DNA of 64,000 nucleotides, from NCBI RefSeq assembly GCF_022698165.1, contig NZ_JALDAY010000009.1, positions 124,001 to 188,000 of the forward strand, read 5' to 3'. This document shows, in pieces, positions 18,355 through 27,214 of the stretch. This DNA comes from Streptomyces cylindrosporus (lineage in GTDB: Bacteria > Actinomycetota > Actinomycetes > Streptomycetales > Streptomycetaceae). Below the pieces are notes generated by a model. It saw only the letters and a list, made by a program, of their open reading frames with translations. It ran no database searches and was not told where the DNA came from. Both the position numbers and the translations under genes were made by a program. The first letter of the stretch is position 1, and each line of letters opens with the position of its first letter.

Positions 18355-19649
18355 TTCGCTCCCGTACCGAGGCTCTCGGCGTAGGCCTGGACGTTCGCGG
18401 CGGCCTTCGCCGCGCTCTCCGTGCCCTTGGCCACGGCCTCCATCTCCTTGCCCAGCCGGGTCGCCACCTGCTGCCAGGTGCTCACCTGCGGGAAGGCGCG
18501 GGTGTTCTTGAGCTGGGTGAGGAAGGCGTCCAGGAGCGGCTGTCCCTTGATCGCCGGGTCGTCCCAGGCGGAGACCACGGCGGGCAGCGAGCTGTACGCC
18601 TTGTACTGCGCGACCTGCGTGCTCGGCCGGGCGAGATGGCGGACGAACTTCCACGCGGACTCCGCGTTGCCGCTGTCGGCGAGCACCCCCCAGGTGCCGC
18701 CCGCGGAGAAGGAGACGCTGCCGGAGGGGCCCGCCGGGAGCGGTGCCGTGGCGACATGCGCCGCGGTCCAGCCGTCCTTCTTGGCGGCGGTGTCGAGCTG
18801 CCCGACCACCCACGGCCCGGTGATCATCATGGCCGTCCTGCCGGACACGAAGTACGGCTGCGCGTCGAGGAAGGTCGGCCCGCTGGTGTCGGCGACCTTG
18901 GAGGTGAAGAACGACGCGTTGTACTTGAGCGCGTCCGCCATCTGCGGGGTGTCGAGGGTCCACTTCCCGCCATTCAGCAGCGAGCCGCCCGCCTGCCAGG
19001 CGTACATCGCCACGTCCTGGCCGTTGAAGATGTCCCAGCCGATGTCCGCGCCGAGCCCGTGCCCGGCGCCGGCGCCCTGGAGCGCCTTGAGGAACGGCAC
19101 CATGCCGTTCCAGGTGGTCGGCGCCTTCACACCCGCCTTCCTGGCGAGGTCGGAGCGGTAGACCAGGGCGTAGGTGTAGGCGTACCAGGGCACCGTGTAG
19201 GCGACGTCCTTGACCACGCCGGCGTCCCACAGGCTGGTGAAGAAGCTCTTGGGGTCGACGAGGCCGTCCGGCACGGCCCGCAGGATCGACGGGTCGAGGA
19301 ACTGGGCCTGCGACTCCGGGAAGAACTGGGCGACGTCGGGGCCCTTGCCCGCCGCGATCGCCGACTGGAGCTTGGTGTAGTACTCGGCGTTCGGGATCAG
19401 CGTGAACTTCACGGTGAGCTTCGGGTTCGCGGCCTTGAACGGCTTGATGACCTTGTCCAGCACGTCCGCGTCGCCCTGCGCGGCCCACACGTTCAGGGTG
19501 CCGGTGGCCGGAGTGTCGTCGACGGGCGTGGCGGAGGCCTTCGCGGCGGAGGCCGCGCCGTCGCGGCCGCAACCGGTGAGGGCGAGGGCGCTGCCGAGCG
19601 CCAGGCCGGCGGTCAGTTTCAGGGCACCGCGTCTGGAGGGGTTGGACAC
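18351..19649 (-). CDS. Extracellular sugar-binding lipoprotein of the ABC importer
   Basis: 432 residues from GTG 19649, with AGGAGG 5 nt upstream. The signal peptide RRGALKLTAGLALGSALALTGC has lipobox LTGC, so the protein is lipid-anchored on the outer face. The rest is a family 1 solute-binding protein (TGTLNVWAAQGDADVLDKVIKPFKAANPKLTV, NTRAFPQVSTWQQVAT). The twin Arg with hydrophobic core might also allow Tat export. It is first in the operon and sets the transported substrate, probably an oligosaccharide or glycoside. Promoter DNA must lie in 19650-19845, shared with the divergent amidohydrolase gene. Confidence 0.92.
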   Translation of the reverse strand: MSNPSRRGALKLTAGLALGSALALTGCGRDGAASAAKASATPVDDTPATGTLNVWAAQGDADVLDKVIKPFKAANPKLTVKFTLIPNAEYYTKLQSAIAAGKGPDVAQFFPESQAQFLDPSILRAVPDGLVDPKSFFTSLWDAGVVKDVAYTVPWYAYTYALVYRSDLARKAGVKAPTTWNGMVPFLKALQGAGAGHGLGADIGWDIFNGQDVAMYAWQAGGSLLNGGKWTLDTPQMADALKYNASFFTSKVADTSGPTFLDAQPYFVSGRTAMMITGPWVVGQLDTAAKKDGWTAAHVATAPLPAGPSGSVSFSAGGTWGVLADSGNAESAWKFVRHLARPSTQVAQYKAYSSLPAVVSAWDDPAIKGQPLLDAFLTQLKNTRAFPQVSTWQQVATRLGKEMEAVAKGTESAAKAAANVQAYAESLGTGAK

Positions 19650-19845
19650 CGGGGCCTCCTGGGGGATTTCGCGGGAAAGCAGCGTTATCGCTGACTGCGA
19701 AGCTACGAACGCCGTGTTGCACCGGCGTGGCCCACCCGTCACGAATAATTTCGGAACTTGTAGCAAAATCGGCCGCTCACTTTCCGTGGCTCGATCCGTA
19801 CGGTGTGTTGAAACCGGGGCGGTCGGTGCAGCAGTGTGTGCTGTC
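19650..19845. promoter_or_regulatory. Divergent promoter region between SBP operon and amidohydrolase gene
   Basis: 196 bp between two divergent starts. It contains an unusually AT-rich patch at about 19739-19771 (CACGAATAATTTCGG, then TTGTAGCAAAATCGG) against a background of over 70% GC, which suggests promoter or operator DNA. No clear long dyad for the ROK regulator could be assigned by eye. Confidence 0.4.
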
Positions 19846-22800
19846 ATGGACCGTGACTGGAGCCCCACCTTCCGTCCGACCCGCCGTCAACTCCTCGCCG
19901 CCGCAAGCGCCGTGCCCCTCGCGGGCGTCGCTCCCGCGGCCCTGGCGAGACCGGACACCGGCGCCGGCACCCTGACCTTCACCCGGGCCACCAACGGCTC
20001 GGCCACCCTCGCCCCCACCGGCGACCGGCTGATCGCCGAGGTCCAGGGCACCCTGTGGTCGCTGCCCCGCACCGGCGGCACCGCCCGCCCCCTCACCCCG
20101 CCCGACCTCGAACCGGGCCGCCCCACCCACTCCCCGGACGGCGAGCTCATCGCCTTCTGCGCCTACCGGGACGGCGGCTTCCACCTGTGGACCGTCCGCC
20201 CCGACGGCTCCGACCTGCGCCGCCGCACCGACGGCCCCTGGGACGACCGCGGCCCGGCCTGGTCGCCCGACGGGCAGCGGCTCGCCTTCGCCTCCGAACG
20301 CGCCGGGGACCCCGTCACCGGCAGCCCCTACCGCATCCACGTCATCGACCTGGGCAGCGGCCGCATCACCCGCGTCACCGGCCTCACCGGCCAGGACGGC
20401 CCGCTCCAGGACACCCCGTGGGAGGACTTCGACCCCACCTGGTCCCCGGACAGCACCCGCATCCTGTTCGTCCGCGCGAAGACCGTCACCACCTCCCTCG
20501 GCGTGACCGTCGAGGCCCGTACGATCGCGGCCGTGGCCGCCGACGGCACCGGTCCGGTCACCGTCCGGCACACCGAGGCCGAGGCCGCGCAGGTCATGAC
20601 CCCGGCCGTGTCGGCCGACGACCGCCTGGCCCATCTCCGCACCACGGCCGCCCCGAACGCCTCCAGCACCCTCGTCGTCGACGGCACCGCCGTCCCGCTC
20701 ACCGGCGACATCGCCCCCGTGCCGCCCCGCTGGACGCCACAGGGCGAGCTGCTCCTCACGCTCGACGGTGCCTTCACCCTCGTACGACCGGACGATCCGA
20801 AGCATCCGGAGACCATCCCCTTCGAGGGAGCGCTCCCGGTGCGGCGGCCGCGGTACCGGACCAAGGAGTACGACCTCGGGGACGCCCGCACCCGTCCGGT
20901 GCGCGGCATCCATCTGCCCGCGCTCTCGCCCGACGGCCGGCAGATCGCCTTCGCGGCGCTCAACTCGCTGTGGCTGGCGGCGAGTTCGGGTGGACGTGCG
21001 CCGCGGAGAGTGCGGAAGTCGGCGGCCACGCGCTATCTGCTCGGCCCCTCCTGGGCGCCCGACGGGCGGTCGCTCGTGTACGCCGACGACCGCGACGGGC
21101 TGCTCGGCGTGTACCGGCACGACCTCGCCACCGGCGAGGAGACCGCTCTCGCGACCGGTGGCCGGGTGCATCCGGCGCTGTCTCCCGACGGGCAGCGGCT
21201 CGCCTGCATCGACATGACGGGCAGGCTGCTCGTCCGCGACCTCGCGTCCGGCGAGGAGCGGGTGGTGGCGGCGCCGCTGGGGGCGGGCGGTCTGCCCGGC
21301 CGCCCCAGCTGGTCGCCCGACGGCCGCTACCTCGTCCTCTGCGACCGCAACCGGCTCAACTCCCGCTTCCGGGAGGGCTACAACCTCGTCCGGGTCGTCG
21401 ACACCGCGACCGGCACGGCCCGCCTGCACGCGGTGGCGCCCCACACTTCGATCGCCGACCGCTACGACTCCGGGCCCGTCTGGTCGCCGGACGGCCGCTG
21501 GATGGCGGTGATCGTCGAGTCCGCGCTGTGCCTGCTGCCCGTCGACCCCGACGGCACCCCGCGCGGCGAGCTGCGCACCCTCACCACCGAGCCGGCCGAC
21601 CACCCCTCCTGGTCCGCCGACTCCAGGACCCTCCTCTACCTCTCCGGCACCCGACTGCGCCTCATCGGCGTCGACGGCGGGCCCGCCCGCACGGTCCGCG
21701 TCCCCCTCGACGCGCCCAGGCCCACCCCCGCCGACGTGGTGGTGCACGCCGGGCGCCTGTGGGACGGCATCGGTGAGACGACCCGCGACGACGTCGACAT
21801 CGTCGTAAGCGGTGGACGGATCACGGCAGTTGAGCCGCACCGTGCCGGTGGCCGGGCCGCCGTCCGCCGTGTCGACGCCTCCGAGCGGACCGTCGTCCCC
21901 GGCCTCTGTGACACCCACACCCACCCCTGGCAGAGCACCTACGGCGGACGCCAGACCGTCGGCCAGCTCACCTACGGCATCACCACCGCCGTCTCACTCG
22001 GCGGATTCGCCTACGAGCAGGCCCGCATCCGTGAGGCCGTGGCCACCGGCCAGCTCGCCGGTCCACGGCTGCTGACCACCGGCGAACTCCTCGACGGGGC
22101 ACGGGTCGCCTACAGCATGGGCCGCGCCCACCGGACCCGGGAGGGCCTGCGCCGCTCACTGGAGCGCGGTGCCGCGCTGGACTGGGACTTCGTCAAAACG
22201 TATGTACGGGCGCCCGGTTGGGTGATGGAGGAGGCCGCCCGCTTCGCCCACCACAGGCTCGGCGTACGCACCGGCGGGCATCTGCTCTCGCCGGGCATCC
22301 AGCTCGGCCAGGACCTGACGACCCATCTGCAGGCAACGCAACGAGCCGAGTTCGGGCATGCGATCACCGCGACCGGGCGTGCCTACCAGGACGTCGTGGA
22401 GATCTACACCGCGCGCGGCGTGCGCTTCTCGATGATCGCCACGCCCTTCACATCGGCGCCCCTCCTCGGCGCGGACCCGGCCCTCGCCGACGACCCCCGG
22501 GTCACCGTCGTCATGCCCCCGTGGGACACGGCCGCGGTCCGGCAGTCGGCCGGCGTTCCGCCCACCGCCGCCCAACTCGCCACCCTCCGCACGGAGACCG
22601 ACATCTACCGGCGCATCCTGGCCGCCGGCGGCCTGGTCGCCCTCGGCACGGACCAGCCGCTCGTCCCGGTCGGCCTCTCCCTCCACCTCGGCCTGCGCGC
22701 CCTGCACCGGGGCGGCCTCTCCCCGGCCCAGGCCCTGCGCACCGCGACCGTCCTACCGGCCCGCCTCTTCGGCGTCGACCGGGACCTCGGCACCGTCGAG

Positions 22801-23022
22801 GGGGGCAGGCTCGCGGACCTGACAATCGTCGACGGCGACCCCTTCACGGACTTCGCCACCCTCATCCGTACGGAGGCCGTCCTGAGAGGCGGAGTCCCGT
22901 ACACCACCGAGGAGTTGGTGGCGTCCTTCGAACCCGCGGCCAGGCGCACCACGGCCGCCCACGACGACTGGCTGGAGGTGGGGCGGCTGATGCGCAGGGA
23001 AGGGTGCTGCGACGGTCACTGA
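19846..23022 (+). CDS. Tat-exported amidohydrolase with N-terminal TolB-like beta-propeller
   Basis: 1058 residues. ATG 19846 gives MDRDWSPTFRPTRRQLLAAASAVPLAGVAPAALA, a twin-arginine signal (RRQLLAA), so it is likely secreted folded. Residues about 45-620 hold PD40/WD40-like repeats with WSPDG-type motifs (AWSPDGQRLAFAS, TWSPDSTRILFV, SWAPDGRSLVYA, VWSPDGRWMAVI and others). Residues about 625-1050 are an amidohydrolase domain, with metal ligands in DTHTHPW, a central Lys in DFVKTYVR, later His residues (TGGHLLSPG, EFGHAI) and the Asp in ALGTDQPLVP. Such fusions are thought to hydrolyse cyclic amides or peptides; the substrate is unknown. Confidence 0.88.
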   Translation: MDRDWSPTFRPTRRQLLAAASAVPLAGVAPAALARPDTGAGTLTFTRATNGSATLAPTGDRLIAEVQGTLWSLPRTGGTARPLTPPDLEPGRPTHSPDGELIAFCAYRDGGFHLWTVRPDGSDLRRRTDGPWDDRGPAWSPDGQRLAFASERAGDPVTGSPYRIHVIDLGSGRITRVTGLTGQDGPLQDTPWEDFDPTWSPDSTRILFVRAKTVTTSLGVTVEARTIAAVAADGTGPVTVRHTEAEAAQVMTPAVSADDRLAHLRTTAAPNASSTLVVDGTAVPLTGDIAPVPPRWTPQGELLLTLDGAFTLVRPDDPKHPETIPFEGALPVRRPRYRTKEYDLGDARTRPVRGIHLPALSPDGRQIAFAALNSLWLAASSGGRAPRRVRKSAATRYLLGPSWAPDGRSLVYADDRDGLLGVYRHDLATGEETALATGGRVHPALSPDGQRLACIDMTGRLLVRDLASGEERVVAAPLGAGGLPGRPSWSPDGRYLVLCDRNRLNSRFREGYNLVRVVDTATGTARLHAVAPHTSIADRYDSGPVWSPDGRWMAVIVESALCLLPVDPDGTPRGELRTLTTEPADHPSWSADSRTLLYLSGTRLRLIGVDGGPARTVRVPLDAPRPTPADVVVHAGRLWDGIGETTRDDVDIVVSGGRITAVEPHRAGGRAAVRRVDASERTVVPGLCDTHTHPWQSTYGGRQTVGQLTYGITTAVSLGGFAYEQARIREAVATGQLAGPRLLTTGELLDGARVAYSMGRAHRTREGLRRSLERGAALDWDFVKTYVRAPGWVMEEAARFAHHRLGVRTGGHLLSPGIQLGQDLTTHLQATQRAEFGHAITATGRAYQDVVEIYTARGVRFSMIATPFTSAPLLGADPALADDPRVTVVMPPWDTAAVRQSAGVPPTAAQLATLRTETDIYRRILAAGGLVALGTDQPLVPVGLSLHLGLRALHRGGLSPAQALRTATVLPARLFGVDRDLGTVEGGRLADLTIVDGDPFTDFATLIRTEAVLRGGVPYTTEELVASFEPAARRTTAAHDDWLEVGRLMRREGCCDGH

Positions 23023-23040
23023 AGGCGGACCCGGGCGGGC

Positions 23041-24294
23041 TCACCGGCCCGTGGGGAACGACCCGATCTCCACCACACGGGCCCAGTCCGGCGGCGAGTC
23101 CGGTACGTAGTCCGGGTCCTCCTCGTCCCACGAGTCGTCCGGCCGAGGGAACAGCCCCACCACCGTCCGGCACGCCGGCCGGTCCTCCGGCCAGGGCGTC
23201 TGTCCGTCGGTGAGCACCACGACGACGTCGGGTCGGGGCCGCGCCCGCAGCGCCGTGGCGAAGCCGGTCCGCAGATCCGTACCACCACCGCCCATGAGCG
23301 GAATGCCCTCACCGCGGCACAGGGAGTGCACCATCCCGGCCGCCGCGTCGCACGGCACCACGCTCACCAGGTCGCGCCGGCCGCCCACGGCCCGCGAGAT
23401 GGCCGCCACCTCCAGCAGCGCGCTGCCCAGTTCGGCGTCACTGACCGAGCCGGACGTGTCGATGACCACCGACACCCGGGGCGGCCTGCGGCGCAGGCTG
23501 GGCAGCACCACCCCGGGGAAACCGGCCGAGCGCCGCGACGGACGGCCGTACGAGTAGTCCTCGCCGACGCCGGGAGCGGAAGCCGCCGAGCGGACGGCCG
23601 CACCGAGCAACTCCCGCCACGGCTGCGGCGGATGGAACGCCTCCTCGGCCCACCGCCGCCACCCCTGCGGCGAACTCCCCGGACGGCCCTTGATGCCCTG
23701 CGCCACCCGGAAGCGCACCGCGTCCCGCTCCTGCTCGCTGAGCCCGTGCGCGCCGTCCGGCCCCAGCTCCCACTCCCGTTCCAGGCCGTCGGCGCCGCTG
23801 CCGCAGTCCAGCCAGGCCAGGCCCTGCGACCACGGCCCGAGCCGGAACCGGGTCAGATAGTCCTCCATCAGCTGCCCCGGATCGAGGCGCAGGTCACCCG
23901 GCATGGCGGCACCCGTGGGCCGGGCCAGCCCGTCGCCGTACACGTCGTCGTTGATCTCGAAGTCCGCCGCGATGTTCATCCGCAGCCGCTCGCCCGGCCC
24001 GGTCAGGCCGCGCTCCCGTGCGACCCGCTCACTGCGCCCGTGGTGGTCGCGCAGCAGATGCGACACCTCGTGCACCCACACGCCGGCCAGCTCCTCCACC
24101 GGCGTCCGGTCCACGAACCCCGGCGAGACATAGCAGCGCCAGTACCGGTCCACGGCCATCGTCGGCACCTGCCGCGACTCGACGGTGTGCAGGGCGAACA
24201 GGGCCGTGGCCAGGTAGGGCCGGGCGCGGGCCGCGTGCAGCCGGGCGGCGAACAGCTTGTCGAGGTCCAGGCCGCCCCGGCCGTCCTCCGTCAT
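23041..24294 (-). CDS. vWA domain protein with DUF2201-type metallopeptidase-like N-terminus
   Basis: 417 residues. The N-terminal half has HEVSHLLRDHHGRSE, an HExxH-type zinc site, followed by NIAADFEINDD, the conserved second motif of the family. The C-terminal half is a vWA-like fold with a MIDAS motif DTSGSVS, a Thr-containing GGGTDLRTG loop and VVVLTDGQTPWP. ATG 24294 overlaps the MoxR stop (ATGA). Such proteins pair with MoxR ATPases in putative metal-dependent chaperone or stress systems. Confidence 0.88.
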   Translation of the reverse strand: MTEDGRGGLDLDKLFAARLHAARARPYLATALFALHTVESRQVPTMAVDRYWRCYVSPGFVDRTPVEELAGVWVHEVSHLLRDHHGRSERVARERGLTGPGERLRMNIAADFEINDDVYGDGLARPTGAAMPGDLRLDPGQLMEDYLTRFRLGPWSQGLAWLDCGSGADGLEREWELGPDGAHGLSEQERDAVRFRVAQGIKGRPGSSPQGWRRWAEEAFHPPQPWRELLGAAVRSAASAPGVGEDYSYGRPSRRSAGFPGVVLPSLRRRPPRVSVVIDTSGSVSDAELGSALLEVAAISRAVGGRRDLVSVVPCDAAAGMVHSLCRGEGIPLMGGGGTDLRTGFATALRARPRPDVVVVLTDGQTPWPEDRPACRTVVGLFPRPDDSWDEEDPDYVPDSPPDWARVVEIGSFPTGR

Positions 24295-25556
24295 CGGCCC
24301 GCCTTCCCGGTCGCCGCCGCGGTCCGGGCCGCCGCGTGGTCCGCCCGCCGGGACAGCGACACCACCCCGGCGAGCTGCTCGATCGACGCCGGAACATCCC
24401 AGTCCTGCTGCCGCAGCGAGGCAAGCGTCGTCGCGGGTACGACCACCAGGTCCGGCGCCCCGGTCTCGACCGCCCGCACCAGCAGCGCCCAGGCCGCGTC
24501 CCAGCGGGCCCGGTCCGGACGCGCCCGGACCGCCGCGACCACCCCGTCCAGTACGGCCTGACGCAGATCGCCCCGCTCGGGCAGCTCGGCGCCCGCCGGA
24601 TCGGCCAGCAGGAGCTCGGGGTCCGGCAGGTCCATCCGGTCCACGCTCGCGAGCAGTTCGAGCCCCGGACCGTCGCCCACGGTTCCCCGGACCAGGAGGG
24701 ACAGCACGTCCCGGGCGGAACCGGCCGCGGTCGCGAAGGCGATCAGCCGCACGGTCATCTCCCAGCTCCGCGGGGACGGCCAGGGCCCGCCCCGGCGCGC
24801 CTCGCTGTTCGGCAGCCGGTGCACCAGTCCGGGACGACCCGTCAGCAGCCCGCACACCGCCCGCCGGGCGAACTCCACCGCCTCCGGCAGTCTCCCGGGA
24901 TCGAGCCGGGGGAGCGTCGCCCGGGGCCAGGTCCCGCCGAGGCCGCGTACGACGACCTCGTGGTCGTGGGTCCACTGCAGATGGACGAACCGGTTGGCCA
25001 GCGGCGGGCTCAGCTCCCAGCCGTCGGCCGCCGAGGAGCGCGGGTTGGCGGCCGCCACGATCCGCACACCGGGCGGCAGTTGGAGCGCGCCGATGCGGCG
25101 CTCCAGCACCAGCCGGAGCAACGCGGCCTGCACGGCAGGCGGCGCGGTGGACAGCTCGTCGAGGAACAGCAGTCCACGCCCGGCCCGCACCAGTCGCACC
25201 GCCCAGTCCGGCGGCGCCATCGGCACGCCGTGCTCTGCCGGGTCGTCCCCGACCACGGGCAGCCCGGAGAAGTCCGACGGCTCGTGCACGCTGGCGATCA
25301 CCGTGGTCAACGGCAGGTCCAGCGCCGCCGCGAGCTGGGTCAGCGCGGCGGTCTTGCCGATTCCCGGCTCGCCCCACAGCAGCACGGGCAGGTCCGCGGC
25401 GACGGCCAGCGTCAGGGCCTCCAGCTGGGTGTCGGGGCGCGGTTCGGTGGTGGTGTCGCCGAGCAGCGTCAACAGGTGGTCGGCGACGTCGAGTTGGGAG
25501 GTGGAGGCGGGGTCGTCGGGGATGACGGACGTGACGAACGGAGTGCACGTGGGCAT
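24291..25556 (-). CDS. MoxR-type AAA+ ATPase
   Basis: 421 residues. Walker A is WGEPGIGKTAAL, Walker B is GLLFLDELSTAPP, sensor 1 is VAAANPRSSAADGWELSPPLANRF with an arginine-finger-like RF, so ATP hydrolysis should be intact. The C-terminal part (about 290-421) is a helical lid and extra region with a Gln-rich RQQDWDVP segment. Start ATG 25556. It is translationally coupled to the vWA gene and follows a hypothetical gene by 68 bp. The three probably act together, the ATPase remodelling a target with the vWA protein as adaptor. Confidence 0.9.
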   Translation of the reverse strand: MPTCTPFVTSVIPDDPASTSQLDVADHLLTLLGDTTTEPRPDTQLEALTLAVAADLPVLLWGEPGIGKTAALTQLAAALDLPLTTVIASVHEPSDFSGLPVVGDDPAEHGVPMAPPDWAVRLVRAGRGLLFLDELSTAPPAVQAALLRLVLERRIGALQLPPGVRIVAAANPRSSAADGWELSPPLANRFVHLQWTHDHEVVVRGLGGTWPRATLPRLDPGRLPEAVEFARRAVCGLLTGRPGLVHRLPNSEARRGGPWPSPRSWEMTVRLIAFATAAGSARDVLSLLVRGTVGDGPGLELLASVDRMDLPDPELLLADPAGAELPERGDLRQAVLDGVVAAVRARPDRARWDAAWALLVRAVETGAPDLVVVPATTLASLRQQDWDVPASIEQLAGVVSLSRRADHAAARTAAATGKAGR

Positions 25557-25624
25557 ATGTGATCACCTTTGGGTTGTGGCGAGTCGGACGTGAGAGTGCC
25601 TGGACAGGCGGTGAGCGGCGTGGG

Positions 25625-27079
25625 TCAGCGACCGGCGGTGTGGCGTGGGTGTGAGCGATGGCCGGCGGGGCGGCGTAGGCCCGGGCGGATGCGATCCGGT
25701 CCGGGGCCGACCAGGCCGGCCCTGAACAGCCCGTAGGCGATCCGCCGTTCGGCGGCCGCTTCCAGTTCGTCGCGCAACGGGCCGTCCCGGAGCATGGCTT
25801 CGGGACCGAGCAGCCCCTCGACCACGGCCAGCGCGCCCTCGGTGTCGCCGTGATCGAGGCGCTCACGAACGCCGGCCAGGCAGTCGGGGCGGCGGTGTGC
25901 CTGGTCGATGGCCTGGAGACAGGGGAGGGGAGTGCCGCTCAGTGCGGCGAGCAACTCCTCACGACGGACCTCGGCCGGATCGTGGTCCAACGGCGCCAGC
26001 ACCCCGCCGACCAGGGCGATCCGATGCGTGGCGCCCCGGCACTCCACGAAGTGGGGTTGCCCCGCCAGGTCCGGGCTTCGGGCGGGCCCGGTCGGCGAAC
26101 ACCCCGGCACGAGGGCCGTTGCGACCAGTGGGTGCAGTCGATCGGCCTCGATCAGTCCGCTGCGGAGGAGTTCCAGGTCGGGCAGCACCCAGGTCGCGGC
26201 GTCGGGGAGGACGGGCAGGCCGTGGGCACCCGCGTCCGCGGACGCCCGCGCGATCCGTACGGCGGAGGCGCCGGGACCGTTCCCGGCTTCGCCCCCGCCG
26301 GTGGCGGCCAGGTCCAGGACCAGACGGTTCCGGCCGTCGACCCGCACCAGAACCCGCCGGGCAGCTCTGCCTTCGGCGCGGAGCAGAATCTCCGCCTCGG
26401 CCGGCCACCGGTCCACGGCACACGGCCGTTCCCGTGGCACATCGAGTTCGACCGGGAGGCCTGCCGAGCCGGTTGGCCGGTCGGCCCCGGACCGCGCCCG
26501 CAGCTCGTCCGTCCTGCGCACGTCCCACAGGTGACGGTGCAGGTCGAGACGGAACCGCGCATTGGGACGAGGATGCGGATGACGGCAGGCGCCGCGCTCC
26601 GCCAACGACCCGTCCCACACCCCGAGGCTCATCCGCTGACCGGCATCGGCCCAGGCGGGCGGCGTCCGAACCACGAGATGCACAGGGCGCGGGTCGCTGG
26701 AGCCCGGGCCATCGAATGCATGGCCGTCGGGTCTCTGGCCGTCGGGCCCTGTCCGGTCGTACCGGGCCAGCGCCACGGTCAGCCCCGGCCGCAGCAACCC
26801 GTCGGGAGCGACCCTCGGCATGTGCCAGCGCAGCAGATCCGGCGCCAAGTGCCGCAGATCGTCCCGGAGTCGGGCCGCGAGGTCCCGGCCATGGGTCCGG
26901 GCCACGGAACGCAGGTCGAGATCGACGTCGACCCGTGCGGCGGCACACGCCCCCGCCCAGTCCCCGGCAAGACGCCGGGCCGTCGCGGTCTCGATCATGG
27001 AGGGCGGCACGGCGAACTCGCGCACGCGCAGCCAGCGGGAGAGTCGGGAGGAATCCCCGTTCGCGGTCTCGGTGAGCAT
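25625..27079 (-). CDS. Hypothetical protein, first gene of the MoxR/vWA cluster
   Basis: 484 residues, no domain I recognise. It is rich in Arg and Ala, with conserved-looking blocks RDLAARLRDDLRHLAPDLLRWHMPRV (residues about 65-90), RTPPAWADAGQRMSLGVWDG and WVLPDLELLRSGLIEADRLHPLVATAL. It lacks a signal peptide and membrane helices. The residues LLRWHMPRVAPDGLLRPG recall bpX-like partners found in MoxR-vWA ternary systems, but that is only a suggestion. ATG 27079 is chosen because AAGGTGAG lies 5 nt upstream; a GTG at 27085 is possible. Confidence 0.65.
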   Translation of the reverse strand: MLTETANGDSSRLSRWLRVREFAVPPSMIETATARRLAGDWAGACAAARVDVDLDLRSVARTHGRDLAARLRDDLRHLAPDLLRWHMPRVAPDGLLRPGLTVALARYDRTGPDGQRPDGHAFDGPGSSDPRPVHLVVRTPPAWADAGQRMSLGVWDGSLAERGACRHPHPRPNARFRLDLHRHLWDVRRTDELRARSGADRPTGSAGLPVELDVPRERPCAVDRWPAEAEILLRAEGRAARRVLVRVDGRNRLVLDLAATGGGEAGNGPGASAVRIARASADAGAHGLPVLPDAATWVLPDLELLRSGLIEADRLHPLVATALVPGCSPTGPARSPDLAGQPHFVECRGATHRIALVGGVLAPLDHDPAEVRREELLAALSGTPLPCLQAIDQAHRRPDCLAGVRERLDHGDTEGALAVVEGLLGPEAMLRDGPLRDELEAAAERRIAYGLFRAGLVGPGPDRIRPGLRRPAGHRSHPRHTAGR

Positions 27080-27214
27080 CAGCACTCACCTTGCGCGGAC
27101 GGGACCCCCAATCTGACATGAGAGTGAGTGGTCATCGCGGGGAGCGTAACGTCCTTCCGGGTCGAGACGCGAGACATTTTCGCGGGGCGCGTAGGCCGTG
27201 TGTGGCCACGGGGT

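Noticed and set aside
19402-19845. Upstream extension of the amidohydrolase frame
   Set aside because: It would overlap the divergent binding-protein gene; the Tat signal begins at 19846.
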